This document shows positions 50,168 to 58,761 of a DNA stretch of 64,000 bases, piece by piece; position 1 is the first letter of the stretch; the number at the start of each line of letters is the position of its first letter. The notes below the pieces were generated by a model. It had not been told where the DNA came from. It did not search any database and saw only the letters and a list, made by a program, of their open reading frames with translations. A program made the translations under genes and the position numbers. The stretch comes from Bacteroidaceae bacterium (GTDB lineage: Bacteria > Bacteroidota > Bacteroidia > Bacteroidales > Bacteroidaceae): positions 50,609-114,608 of the forward strand of contig JAGAQY010000032.1 in assembly GCA_017622495.1 (NCBI GenBank). The letters are read 5' to 3'.

Positions 50168-50208
50168 ACGTATATTATTTTTTAGGGGGGCGTATTGTAC
50201 GACCCTTT

Positions 50209-51951
50209 CTATTTCTTTATTTTCAGTATTTTCTTCTTCAATTCTTCATTGATAGCCTCTGCTTTTCGCTGCAGTTCCAATGCCTTTTCCCAGTACAGTA
50301 GTGCCTTTACATTGTCGCCGAGTGCATGGCATATATCTCCTGCATGTTCCCACAGCACATCACTATCTAGCGAGTCGGCCACCAGCGCCTTTTCCATATA
50401 CTCCAGTGCCTCGTCGTATCGCTGTAGCTTATACAGTACCCAAGCATAGGTGTCCAAGTAGGTGGCATTCTCGGGTTCGGCCTTGATAGTGCGTAGACTC
50501 ATCTGCTCGGCCTTCTCCAATTGAATGCCCTCTTCGGAGAGGTTGTATGCGTAATTGTTCATCACCAGTACATTCGACGGGTTATACACCAACGCCGAAT
50601 CGTAGCACAGGTAGGCCTCATCGTGCAAACCCTGCTCATTGTACAGGTCTCCCATCGCAGCAAAGATGTCCGATACCAATTCGGTGCTGCTATCCTTGGC
50701 TATCTGCCTGGTAGCCATGCGGTAGGTCTGCAAGGCCTCATCATGCTTATCTTTCTGATAGAGCGCAGCTGCCTTATAGTAATAGAACTCCAGTATTTCA
50801 GGGCTGTAATCTATTGCAGTGGAGCATATCGCAATCATCTCGTCAAGGTCGTTGCGCTTGGCTGCGTATGAGAGTAGCTGCAGACGTGCCTGCACGTGAT
50901 CGGGCTCGGCCTCAAGCATGCGCAGCAGGATAGGGCGCACACGCTCCTCGGGCTGATGTTGAGTGAGCATATACTGCACACATACGTGACCCAGCTTGGC
51001 CGAGCGCTGAGGTTGCTGCATGGCGCGTTCAAACAGCTGCATCACATACACGCTGTCGGTCTTGTCCATGATGAGCTGCACCATCATCTTCACCTTTGTC
51101 TCGTCATCTACAGTAGAAGTCATCAGCACCGAGTCTACCATAGCAAGATACCCCACCGTATCGGCCATCAGCTTGTAGTACTGCACCATGGCTATCTTTG
51201 CCGTACCATTATCGGGGTCCTCGGCCAATACCTCCTGCAACACAGGCAGCGCATCGCCTTCACGGCCGTTCTCCATAAACATGCTCGCCAACACCACTCG
51301 GTAGTAGCTATTCTCGGGATACTCAGCCGCCAGCGCCTCCATCTCCCCAAAAGCGCCCTCCTTGTCGCCCATGAGTAGGTAGTTGCGTGACTTCTCCATG
51401 CTGATTGCCTCGGTCTTACCTATAAGCGTCTCCAGGCGAGCCAGCGCATCTATCACCTTGTCGTACTGCTGTGTATGGCTATAAAGTCCCACCAATGCTG
51501 ACAGCAGTTCGCCATTGCGTTTGGGAAACTGCTTCTGCATCTCCTCCAGCACAGCTATGGCCTTATCATATTCGCGATTGGTCTGATAGTACGATGCCAA
51601 CGTCTGTCGATACCAGAAGTTGTCAGGCTCACCCTCTACGGCATGGAGTAGTGCATCGAGCGCCCTATCCTTTTGCCCCAAGTAGAAGTAGTAGGTAGCC
51701 ATCTTGTATAGTGCCGATGGTGCCTCAGGACATATGTCCAGGCAATGGGTGAGCATACCGAATGCCTCGTCGTAGCAGCCTTGCTGCTCTAATCTTACGG
51801 CCTCCAGGTAGTAGTACTCATACCTACGCTGATCTTCTACGGAGAGTGCACTCTCCTCGGGCACCTCTGCAGTCTTACGTACCGTACCACACGAGACGAG
51901 TAGCACGGCCAACAGCAGTTTCATCAACACTTTACATATTCCACCATTCAT
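50209..51951 (-). CDS. TPR-repeat lipoprotein
   Basis: 580 residues. Lipoprotein signal MKLLLAVLLVSC with Cys at residue 21 of the longest form; the true start may be Met10 at 51924. About 13 TPR-type helix pairs cover the protein (for example APSALYKMATYYFYLGQKDR, DEAFGMLTHCLDI, VLVMNNYAYNLSEEGIQLEK, RYDEALEYMEKALVADSLDS), ending with a short coiled coil. TPRs are scaffolds for protein complexes. It heads the operon with DUF4292 and EnvC, so a role in envelope assembly is likely. A dut gene lies 18 bp upstream on the same strand. Confidence 0.9.
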   Translation of the reverse strand: MNGGICKVLMKLLLAVLLVSCGTVRKTAEVPEESALSVEDQRRYEYYYLEAVRLEQQGCYDEAFGMLTHCLDICPEAPSALYKMATYYFYLGQKDRALDALLHAVEGEPDNFWYRQTLASYYQTNREYDKAIAVLEEMQKQFPKRNGELLSALVGLYSHTQQYDKVIDALARLETLIGKTEAISMEKSRNYLLMGDKEGAFGEMEALAAEYPENSYYRVVLASMFMENGREGDALPVLQEVLAEDPDNGTAKIAMVQYYKLMADTVGYLAMVDSVLMTSTVDDETKVKMMVQLIMDKTDSVYVMQLFERAMQQPQRSAKLGHVCVQYMLTQHQPEERVRPILLRMLEAEPDHVQARLQLLSYAAKRNDLDEMIAICSTAIDYSPEILEFYYYKAAALYQKDKHDEALQTYRMATRQIAKDSSTELVSDIFAAMGDLYNEQGLHDEAYLCYDSALVYNPSNVLVMNNYAYNLSEEGIQLEKAEQMSLRTIKAEPENATYLDTYAWVLYKLQRYDEALEYMEKALVADSLDSDVLWEHAGDICHALGDNVKALLYWEKALELQRKAEAINEELKKKILKIKK

Positions 51952-51969
51952 AGCCGATGTACTCTATGT

Positions 51970-52404
51970 TCACACTCCCGTATGTCCAAATCCGCCCGCT
52001 CCTCGCTCGGTCTCAGAGAGCATCTCCACGGTCTCCCACTCCACCTGCTCATGTCGTGCTACCACCATCTGCGCTATACGCTCACCATCTTCAATCACAA
52101 ACTCCTCGGCCGAAAGGTTCACCAGTATCACACACACCTCGCCACGGTAGTCGGCATCGATGGTTCCTGGCGAGTTGAGCACCGTAATGCCCCTTTTTAG
52201 TGCCAATCCGCTACGTGGACGTACCTGCGCCTCATACCCTTCGGGCAGAGCAATGAAGAGCCCCGTAGGTATCAAGCAACGTTGCAAGGGTTTCAGTACG
52301 ATAGGTTCGGTGAGGTTGGCACGCAGGTCCATACCTGCCGACAATTCGGTTGCGTATGCGGGCAACGCATGGTGCCCACGGTTGATTATCTGCACTTTGG
52401 TCAT
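51970..52404 (-). CDS. dut: dUTP diphosphatase
   Basis: 144 residues from the ATG at 52404, chosen because the family starts near VQIINRG; an upstream ATG would add nine residues. Trimeric dUTPase converts dUTP to dUMP and pyrophosphate. The five motifs are visible: AGMDLRANL (1), [11 protein letters not shown] (2), [16 protein letters not shown] (3), [10 protein letters not shown] (4) and [10 protein letters not shown] (5). The minus-strand TATTTTTG box at 52449-52456 drives it. The dgt gene, also in nucleotide-pool control, is divergent. Confidence 0.95.
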   Translation of the reverse strand: MTKVQIINRGHHALPAYATELSAGMDLRANLTEPIVLKPLQRCLIPTGLFIALPEGYEAQVRPRSGLALKRGITVLNSPGTIDADYRGEVCVILVNLSAEEFVIEDGERIAQMVVARHEQVEWETVEMLSETERGAGGFGHTGV

Positions 52405-52448
52405 AATAACTGTCTGTTCCGAAATGATCAAATATTCTTTCTAAACCG

Positions 52449-52456
52449 CAAAAATA
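52449..52456 (-). promoter_or_regulatory. -7 box (TATTTTTG) for the dut operon
   Basis: Minus-strand TATTTTTG, 45 bp before the dut ATG. It is divergent from the dgt promoter elements. Confidence 0.65.
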
Positions 52457-52475
52457 CACATTTTTTCGGCATCTT

Positions 52476-52529
52476 CTCACGCTCATGGTAAAAAGTTCGA
52501 GCAAAGTATACTTTTTATTCGCTTTTACG
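52476..52529 (+). repeat. 54-bp hairpin element, copy 1, upstream of dgt
   Basis: CTCACGCTCA, AAAAAGT...ACTTTTT hairpin, ATTCGCTTTT. It is aligned with copy 2 at 52547-52600 without gaps (period 71). Confidence 0.75.
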
Positions 52530-52546
52530 ACTTCGTCGAGAAAGTA

Positions 52547-52608
52547 CTCACGCTCATTGTAAAAAGTTCAAGTAAACTTGACTTTTCATTCGCTTATTCG
52601 TACTTTTG
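52547..52608 (+). promoter_or_regulatory. 54-bp hairpin element copy 2 with -7 box of dgt
   Basis: CTCACGCTCA, hairpin AAGTTCAAGT-AA-ACTTGACTT, ATTCGCTTATTCG, then TACTTTTG (52601-52608). The ATG follows after only 4 bp, so the transcript would be leaderless or nearly so. Confidence 0.75.
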
Positions 52609-52612
52609 CAGT

Positions 52613-53944
52613 ATGAACTGGAACAAACTCATATCAGCACAGCGCCTGGGCATGGAGGCGCAGCATAGAGCGGGAAACGACGAACGCTCTGAATTCCTGC
52701 GCGACTATGACCGACTGGTGTTCTCGGCACCCTTCCGACGCCTGCAAAACAAGACTCAGGTATTCCCCCTTCCTGGTAGTGTATTCGTACATAATCGCCT
52801 CACCCACAGCCTAGAGGTCTCCTGCGTGGGCCGCTCACTGGGTAACCGCGTGAGCCACATGCTCATCGACAAGCACCCCGAGCTACGTGGCACGGCTGTG
52901 GAGGAGATAGGCAACATCGTATCAGCAGCATGCCTGGCCCACGACTTGGGGAACCCACCCTTCGGGCACTCGGGCGAACGGGCCATATCGACCTATTTTT
53001 CGGAGGGGCAAGGTGCTGAACTTCGCTCACAACTCTCCGATATGGAGTGGAGCGATATCGTGCACTTCGAAGGTAATGCCAACGCCTTCCGCCTACTCAC
53101 ACATCAATTCAACGGCCGCCGCCAAGGAGGCTTCGCCCTCACCTATTCCACATTGGCTGCCATCGTAAAATACCCCTATTCATCGGTCTATGCAGGCGGT
53201 AAACCCAAGTTCGGGTTCTTCCACACCGAGGCCGACACCTTTGCCCACATAGCCGACCACCTAGGCCTCATCCGCCTAAGCAGCGAGGGTGAACCGCTCA
53301 AGTACTGCCGCCACCCACTGGTATACCTCGTGGAGGCAGCCGACGACATCTGCTACCAGTTGATGGACCTCGAGGATGCCTACAAGCTAAAGCTGCTCAC
53401 ACGCGATGAGACGGTAGGCCTGATGATGCCCTTCGTAGAAGAAGAGCGCCATGCCCGCGTGGCCGACACATTCAAGCTGGTCACCGACAGCAATGAACAA
53501 ATCGCCTACCTGCGCTCAAAGGTGATAGGCATCCTCATCGAAGCCTGTGCCGAGGCCTTCGTGGCACACGAGGAGGAGATACTGGCAGGCACCTTCAGCG
53601 GTAGCCTCATCAAGCACACCACAGAGCGCTGCCGCAGTGCCTATGCCCACTGCAGCGAGATGGCCGTGAGACGCATCTACCGTTCACGTGACGTACTCGA
53701 TATCGAGTTGGCGGGTTTCCGTATCATCAACACGCTGATAGAACTGATGGTAGATGCCGTGACACATCCCGAGAAGGCATATTCGCGCCTGCTCATTGAT
53801 CGTGTAAGCGAGCAGTACGACATCAAGGCCCCCTCGCTCTATGGTAAGGTGCAGGCGGTACTTGACTATCTGTCGGGGATGACCGACGTGTATGCCCTCG
53901 ACCTCTACCGCAAGATCAATGGCAACAGTCTACCCGCAGTATAA
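52613..53944 (+). CDS. dgt: dGTP triphosphohydrolase-like dNTPase
   Basis: 443 residues. HD-domain enzyme that releases triphosphate from dNTPs. Visible: RSEFLRDYDRLVFSAPFRR, LQNKTQVFPLPGSVFVHNRL, the first His in THSLEVSCVGRSLG, the HD pair His110-Asp111 in LAHDLGNPPFGHSGE, FEGNANAFRLLT and VEAADDICYQLMDLEDA. The start MNWNKLISAQRLG matches the family N-terminus, so the ATG four bases after the -7 box appears right. It is divergent from dut, which also acts on nucleotide pools. Confidence 0.94.
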   Translation: MNWNKLISAQRLGMEAQHRAGNDERSEFLRDYDRLVFSAPFRRLQNKTQVFPLPGSVFVHNRLTHSLEVSCVGRSLGNRVSHMLIDKHPELRGTAVEEIGNIVSAACLAHDLGNPPFGHSGERAISTYFSEGQGAELRSQLSDMEWSDIVHFEGNANAFRLLTHQFNGRRQGGFALTYSTLAAIVKYPYSSVYAGGKPKFGFFHTEADTFAHIADHLGLIRLSSEGEPLKYCRHPLVYLVEAADDICYQLMDLEDAYKLKLLTRDETVGLMMPFVEEERHARVADTFKLVTDSNEQIAYLRSKVIGILIEACAEAFVAHEEEILAGTFSGSLIKHTTERCRSAYAHCSEMAVRRIYRSRDVLDIELAGFRIINTLIELMVDAVTHPEKAYSRLLIDRVSEQYDIKAPSLYGKVQAVLDYLSGMTDVYALDLYRKINGNSLPAV

Positions 53945-53982
53945 ATTACTATAGAATCACCGAGAAATCCGTTTAAAATTAC

Positions 53983-53990
53983 TACCTTTG
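53983..53990 (+). promoter_or_regulatory. -7 box (TACCTTTG) for the TPR/OMP operon
   Basis: Fits TAnnTTTG, 24 bp before the start codon at 54015. Confidence 0.65.
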
Positions 53991-54014
53991 CACATATATT
54001 ATAGACATACAGGA

Positions 54015-57000
54015 ATGAAAAAGTTTATCATATCATCTTTACTGCTGTGCACCCTATCGGTGAATGCACAGATTACAGGCCCCACGACTGGTGCCTATAT
54101 CCACGATGGCACCCCTGAACAACTGCTCAGGCAAGCCAGATTACTGTACAACGAAGGTAGTTACGACATAGCCGAGGCACTGCTTCAAACCATCGAAACA
54201 GACAAGCTGAGCGACACGCAACGCCGCGAAGCAGCCACGATGCTCACTGTCATCGCCTATAAGCAGGATGTAGCTACCGCCCTATCTGCAATAGAAAAAT
54301 ACCTATACGACTATCCCGACACTCCAGAGAAGAACCGGATGATGGCACTTGCCTTGCTAAGCAACTATGCCCAAGGCAACTACCAGCAAGTAATCAACAG
54401 CATGTACGAGATAGACCACGACATGCTGCGCGATAGCGAACGCGACGATGTGATAATGGCCTATGCCTTCGCAATGATACAGGAGGAGCGATACGAGGAG
54501 GCTATCGTGCAGTTTGACATCTTGAAGATGATCAGCGACCGCTATGACAATGAGGCGACTTTCTATATTGCCTATGCCAACTACGTCTTTGGGCGCTACG
54601 ACCTGGCACAGGAAGGATTCGAGCAGGTAGTCAATATACCCGCCTTCAACCATCAGACACGTTATTACCTCGCAGAGACCGCTCTGGCCATTGGCGAATA
54701 CCAAGAGGCCGAAGCGATAGCTACACAATATCTCGATGAGCTGCCCAACGACACGCTACGCCTCGAAATGAAACGCATACAAGGTGAAGCTCTCTATGCA
54801 CAGGACAAGTACCTGCAGGCCGTGATTGTACTTGAGGAATATCTGGCCGAAACCGACAATCCCAAACGTGAAGTACTGTACCAACTGGGTATGGCTCACT
54901 ACAACTCGGGTGAGTACCTGCGTGCTCCCGAGGTCTTCGCCATGATTACCGAAGGCGACGACATAATAGCCCAGAACGCTGCTCTGCATGCCGGACTGGC
55001 CTATCTCAAACTTGACGACAAGAACAAGGCACGCCTCTACTTTGAGCAAGCTGCTGCGATGACAGCTTCACTACAGATACGCGAGCGGGCACTCTACAAC
55101 TATACGGTGTGCATGCACGAGACCTCCTATGCAGGCTTTGGTGAGTCGGTAAAGGCACTGGAGCTGTTCCTCAACGAGTTCCCACATTCAGTATATGCCG
55201 ACCGCGCAAACAGCTACCTCGTAGAGAACTACATGAGCACAAAGAACTACGAAGCAGCCTTGCAGTCTATAGCCAAGATACAGACGCCCAGCGCTACGAT
55301 ACTGGAGGCCAAGCAGGTGCTACTCTACAAGACAGGCGTAGAGGCGTTCGTCAATGGCGACATCGAGAATGCGGTAGTACAGCTCAACAAGTCACTCAAG
55401 GTAGGCAACTACAATAAGAACATCTATGCCAATACCTTTTTCTGGCGCGGTGAGGCCATGTTCCGCCAGGGCAACTACCGCCAGGCAGCCAAGGACTATA
55501 CACAATACCTGAGCCATACCACCGACCGCCGCGAATATACCTATGCCCTCGCTCTGTACGGACTCGGATATACCCATTTCGTGCAGAAGAATTATCATGA
55601 GGCCTTCCGCCAATTCAACCTGCTGATGCAGTCACATGCCGCAGCCTCAGGAACCATAGACAAGACCACGCTGGCCGATGCTCAGATGCGTATCGGAGAC
55701 TGCTATTTCCATTCCAGACAGTACAGCACTGCCGAACAAAGCTATAACAAAGCAATAGACATTGCTCCTGAGACAGCCGACTATGCTCTGTACCAAAAGG
55801 GATTTGCCCAAGGCCTGTCAGGACGCTACACCGACAAGGTGGGCACGCTGACCTTCCTGATTGAGAACTATCCGCAGTCAGACTATATTGACGATGCGCT
55901 CTATGAAAAGGGACGTGCATACGTTCAACTCAACAATGGCGATCAGGCCATCCATGTATTCGAGCAACTGTTCACCCAGTTCCCACAGAGCCAGTACGCT
56001 TCGAAGGCTGGCAACGAGATTGCTCTCATCCACTACCAGAACAATCATATCAACTCAGCTATCAAGGCATACAAGATGGTGATTATGAACTACCCCGGTA
56101 GCGAGCAAGCCAACGTAGCCATGCGCGATCTGAAGAATCTCTACGTGGAGGAGAATATGGTAGACAGCTATATCGACTTTGCTTCACAGACCAAGGGTAT
56201 GGTCACCGTAGAGGTAAGCGAACGCGACTCGCTCACCTACAAGGCAGCTGAGCTCGCCTACATCCGAGGCGATGAGGCCAAGGCCATCGAGGGATTCACC
56301 AAATACCTCACACAATTTAACAACGGTGCCTATATAACCGATGCCCAATACTACCTCGGCTGCATCTACAATAAGAACAGCAACTACGACCAGGCTCGCG
56401 TGTACCTGCAGCACGTGGCCGACCAAAACAGCAGCAAGTATTGCGAAGAGGCTACACGTATGCTCGCCGACATTGCCTATAACCACAAGGACTACACTAC
56501 TGCACTCGACTGCTACACCCGCCTCATTGCCATCACCAACAATCCAACCACCAAGCTGAATGCACAGATCAACCTATTGCGATCGGCACAGGTGTTGGGC
56601 AAGCACGACATCGTGGTGCAGCATAGCCAAGGTGCACTTGCCAGCAGTATACTGCCGCCCGAGACAGCCATAGAGATACGCTACTACCGCGCCAAGGCAT
56701 ATCTGGCACAGAAGAAAAACGAGGCTGCCATAGATGACCTCTGCCACATCGCTGTAGACACCCGCAACATCTATGGTGCCGAGGCCAAGTACCTATTGGC
56801 CGAGTTGTACTATAACATACGACAATACGACAAGGCCGAGCAGGAGATACTCGACTACATCAATGTGAGCACTCCGCATACCTACTGGCTGGCCCGTAGC
56901 TTCATCCTCCTGTCTGACGTATACATGCAGAAAGACAAGCACATAGAGGCCAAGCAGTACCTATTGTCGCTCAAGCAGAGCTACACCGCCGATGACGACA

Positions 57001-57050
57001 TTGCCGAAATGATAGAGGTGCGACTCAACCGACTCAACACCGCGAACTGA
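54015..57050 (+). CDS. Large periplasmic TPR-repeat protein
   Basis: 1011 residues from the ATG at 54015, where a clean signal peptide begins (MKKFIISSLLLCTLSVNAQ); an upstream in-frame ATG (53988) would add nine residues. Nearly the whole length is TPR or TPR-like helix pairs, for example YNEGSYDIAEALLQTIETD, NIFAN-type repeats such as FRQGNYRQAAKDYTQYLSHT, YSTAEQSYNKAIDIAPETA, YALYQKGFAQGLSGRY and DDALYEKGRAYVQLNNGDQA, resembling YbgF/BamD-like tol-pal repeats. It is probably a periplasmic scaffold. The outer-membrane barrel gene 49 bp downstream is likely its partner. Confidence 0.88.
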   Translation: MKKFIISSLLLCTLSVNAQITGPTTGAYIHDGTPEQLLRQARLLYNEGSYDIAEALLQTIETDKLSDTQRREAATMLTVIAYKQDVATALSAIEKYLYDYPDTPEKNRMMALALLSNYAQGNYQQVINSMYEIDHDMLRDSERDDVIMAYAFAMIQEERYEEAIVQFDILKMISDRYDNEATFYIAYANYVFGRYDLAQEGFEQVVNIPAFNHQTRYYLAETALAIGEYQEAEAIATQYLDELPNDTLRLEMKRIQGEALYAQDKYLQAVIVLEEYLAETDNPKREVLYQLGMAHYNSGEYLRAPEVFAMITEGDDIIAQNAALHAGLAYLKLDDKNKARLYFEQAAAMTASLQIRERALYNYTVCMHETSYAGFGESVKALELFLNEFPHSVYADRANSYLVENYMSTKNYEAALQSIAKIQTPSATILEAKQVLLYKTGVEAFVNGDIENAVVQLNKSLKVGNYNKNIYANTFFWRGEAMFRQGNYRQAAKDYTQYLSHTTDRREYTYALALYGLGYTHFVQKNYHEAFRQFNLLMQSHAAASGTIDKTTLADAQMRIGDCYFHSRQYSTAEQSYNKAIDIAPETADYALYQKGFAQGLSGRYTDKVGTLTFLIENYPQSDYIDDALYEKGRAYVQLNNGDQAIHVFEQLFTQFPQSQYASKAGNEIALIHYQNNHINSAIKAYKMVIMNYPGSEQANVAMRDLKNLYVEENMVDSYIDFASQTKGMVTVEVSERDSLTYKAAELAYIRGDEAKAIEGFTKYLTQFNNGAYITDAQYYLGCIYNKNSNYDQARVYLQHVADQNSSKYCEEATRMLADIAYNHKDYTTALDCYTRLIAITNNPTTKLNAQINLLRSAQVLGKHDIVVQHSQGALASSILPPETAIEIRYYRAKAYLAQKKNEAAIDDLCHIAVDTRNIYGAEAKYLLAELYYNIRQYDKAEQEILDYINVSTPHTYWLARSFILLSDVYMQKDKHIEAKQYLLSLKQSYTADDDIAEMIEVRLNRLNTAN

Positions 57051-57099
57051 TTACCTTAAGAGGTTCCTATTTTGACTACCCTAACAGAACAGATAGATT

Positions 57100-58722
57100 A
57101 TGAAAAGATATACCACATCGCTGATTGCCCTTGCGCTTGTAGCAGGAGCCATAGCGCAGACACCCGCCGACACCATCAACCGCATGGTACTCGTAGAGAG
57201 CACCTACAACCCCATCATAGCTGGTGCCGTGAAGCATAGCTTTATCCCCGAAGAGGTAAAACCCAACGTAAAAAAAGAGGCCGTATCGTATGCCGACGAC
57301 ACCCTCCCCCTCACGCGATTTAACCGCACGGCCAAGAAGGCCGAAGGTGTCAGCACACAGGAAGACAAACACCTGCCCGGATATGCCCACTTAGGCATCG
57401 GCAACTACACGAACCTCAATGGGCTTGCCGCATACAACCTACAGTTCAACGACAACAACAATATCGCCTTCGATGCCCACCTTGAAGGATGGAACGGCAA
57501 ACTGAAGTCCAATGGCGAGCCATGGCACTCACACCTATACGACATGGGCATAGGTGCCGACTACCGCCTGCTCATGGGTAAAGGCGAACTGAACGCTCAC
57601 ATTGATGCTACACGCTATCAGTACAACTACCTTACCACATCTGATTTTGCTGGGCAGACCGATCTCCAAGCATCAAACCGCCTCAATGGTGCTCTCACCC
57701 TCCGTGGCAACATCAAGGAGCACCTCTACTATCATGTCAAGGCTGCATACACCCACTTCGGGCGCAACAGCCACCTCACCAGCAAGGTAAGAGACGTCGA
57801 GGGTCACCTCCATGCCGAGATGTCGGTGGGCCTCGACATGTATGAGAAGGGCATTGCCTCACTGCTGGTACATACCGACTGGATCAACTATGCCGGTATA
57901 CACCACTCCAACGGTTTCCTCGCCGTAGGCCTCACTCCCCAGTGGGAATACAAACATGCCGACTTCCTCTTCAATGCCGGGCTCAACCTCGATGTCAACA
58001 CCCACCACAAGCCATGGGTGCAGGCCTCGCCCAAGTGCAAGATTAGCTACTTGCCCGACAACATATTCAGTGCTTCGCTCACACTCGACGGAGGCCGCCA
58101 GCTCAACACCTATACCCAACTCTACGAGCTTTCTCCCTACTGGATCTCGACAGTTCCCGTTCGGCCCTCATACACCTGGCTGCACTCACGTCTGTCGGCC
58201 GGTCTGCGCATCATCGATGGTCTTCACCTGCAACTGTTTGGCGGATACCGCATCACCGACAATGCCCTCTTCGAAACTGTCACAGACACCCTGGGTACCA
58301 TCTACACCGGCATTACCACACACAATGCATCGGAGGCCTATATCGGAGGTGACATCGAGTATGCCTACAAAGACCTGCTCAGCATCAGTGCCTCGGGCAC
58401 ATACCACTACTGGATGCTCAAAGACCATATCGCCCTGTTGGCCCGCGCCCCCAAGGTAGATGCTCAAGCCGATGCACGCGTACGCATCCTCAACGGGCTC
58501 TATGCACACACTGCCCTGCGCATGCGCTTCTTCTGCCCCATAGCCGGACAAGACACCGAGAAAGCCATCATCAACTGGAGCCTTGGCGCGCGATATGCTC
58601 TCAACCGCCACATCACCTTCTTCCTCGACGGGCATAACCTACTCAACCGTCACCACAGCTACTACACAGGATACCCCTCACAAGGCATCAGCTTCATGGC
58701 AGGAGCCACGTTCAAGTTCTGA
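57100..58722 (+). CDS. Outer-membrane beta-barrel protein, TonB-receptor-like
   Basis: 540 residues with a signal peptide (MKRYTTSLIALALVAGAIAQ). Most of the sequence shows alternating hydrophobic-polar strands ending in aromatic residues (YNLQFNDNNNIAFDAHLEG, DYRLLMGKGELNAHIDATRY, HLYYHVKAAYTHFG), and it ends with Phe (GATFKF) as in outer-membrane barrels. There is no plug domain or TonB box, so although similar to TonB-receptor barrels it should not be a standard transporter. It lies downstream of the large TPR gene; the pair is likely one functional unit of unknown role. Confidence 0.82.
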   Translation: MKRYTTSLIALALVAGAIAQTPADTINRMVLVESTYNPIIAGAVKHSFIPEEVKPNVKKEAVSYADDTLPLTRFNRTAKKAEGVSTQEDKHLPGYAHLGIGNYTNLNGLAAYNLQFNDNNNIAFDAHLEGWNGKLKSNGEPWHSHLYDMGIGADYRLLMGKGELNAHIDATRYQYNYLTTSDFAGQTDLQASNRLNGALTLRGNIKEHLYYHVKAAYTHFGRNSHLTSKVRDVEGHLHAEMSVGLDMYEKGIASLLVHTDWINYAGIHHSNGFLAVGLTPQWEYKHADFLFNAGLNLDVNTHHKPWVQASPKCKISYLPDNIFSASLTLDGGRQLNTYTQLYELSPYWISTVPVRPSYTWLHSRLSAGLRIIDGLHLQLFGGYRITDNALFETVTDTLGTIYTGITTHNASEAYIGGDIEYAYKDLLSISASGTYHYWMLKDHIALLARAPKVDAQADARVRILNGLYAHTALRMRFFCPIAGQDTEKAIINWSLGARYALNRHITFFLDGHNLLNRHHSYYTGYPSQGISFMAGATFKF

Positions 58723-58761
58723 CGACACTTAATGTTTAATAACCATACAACACCATCATCT

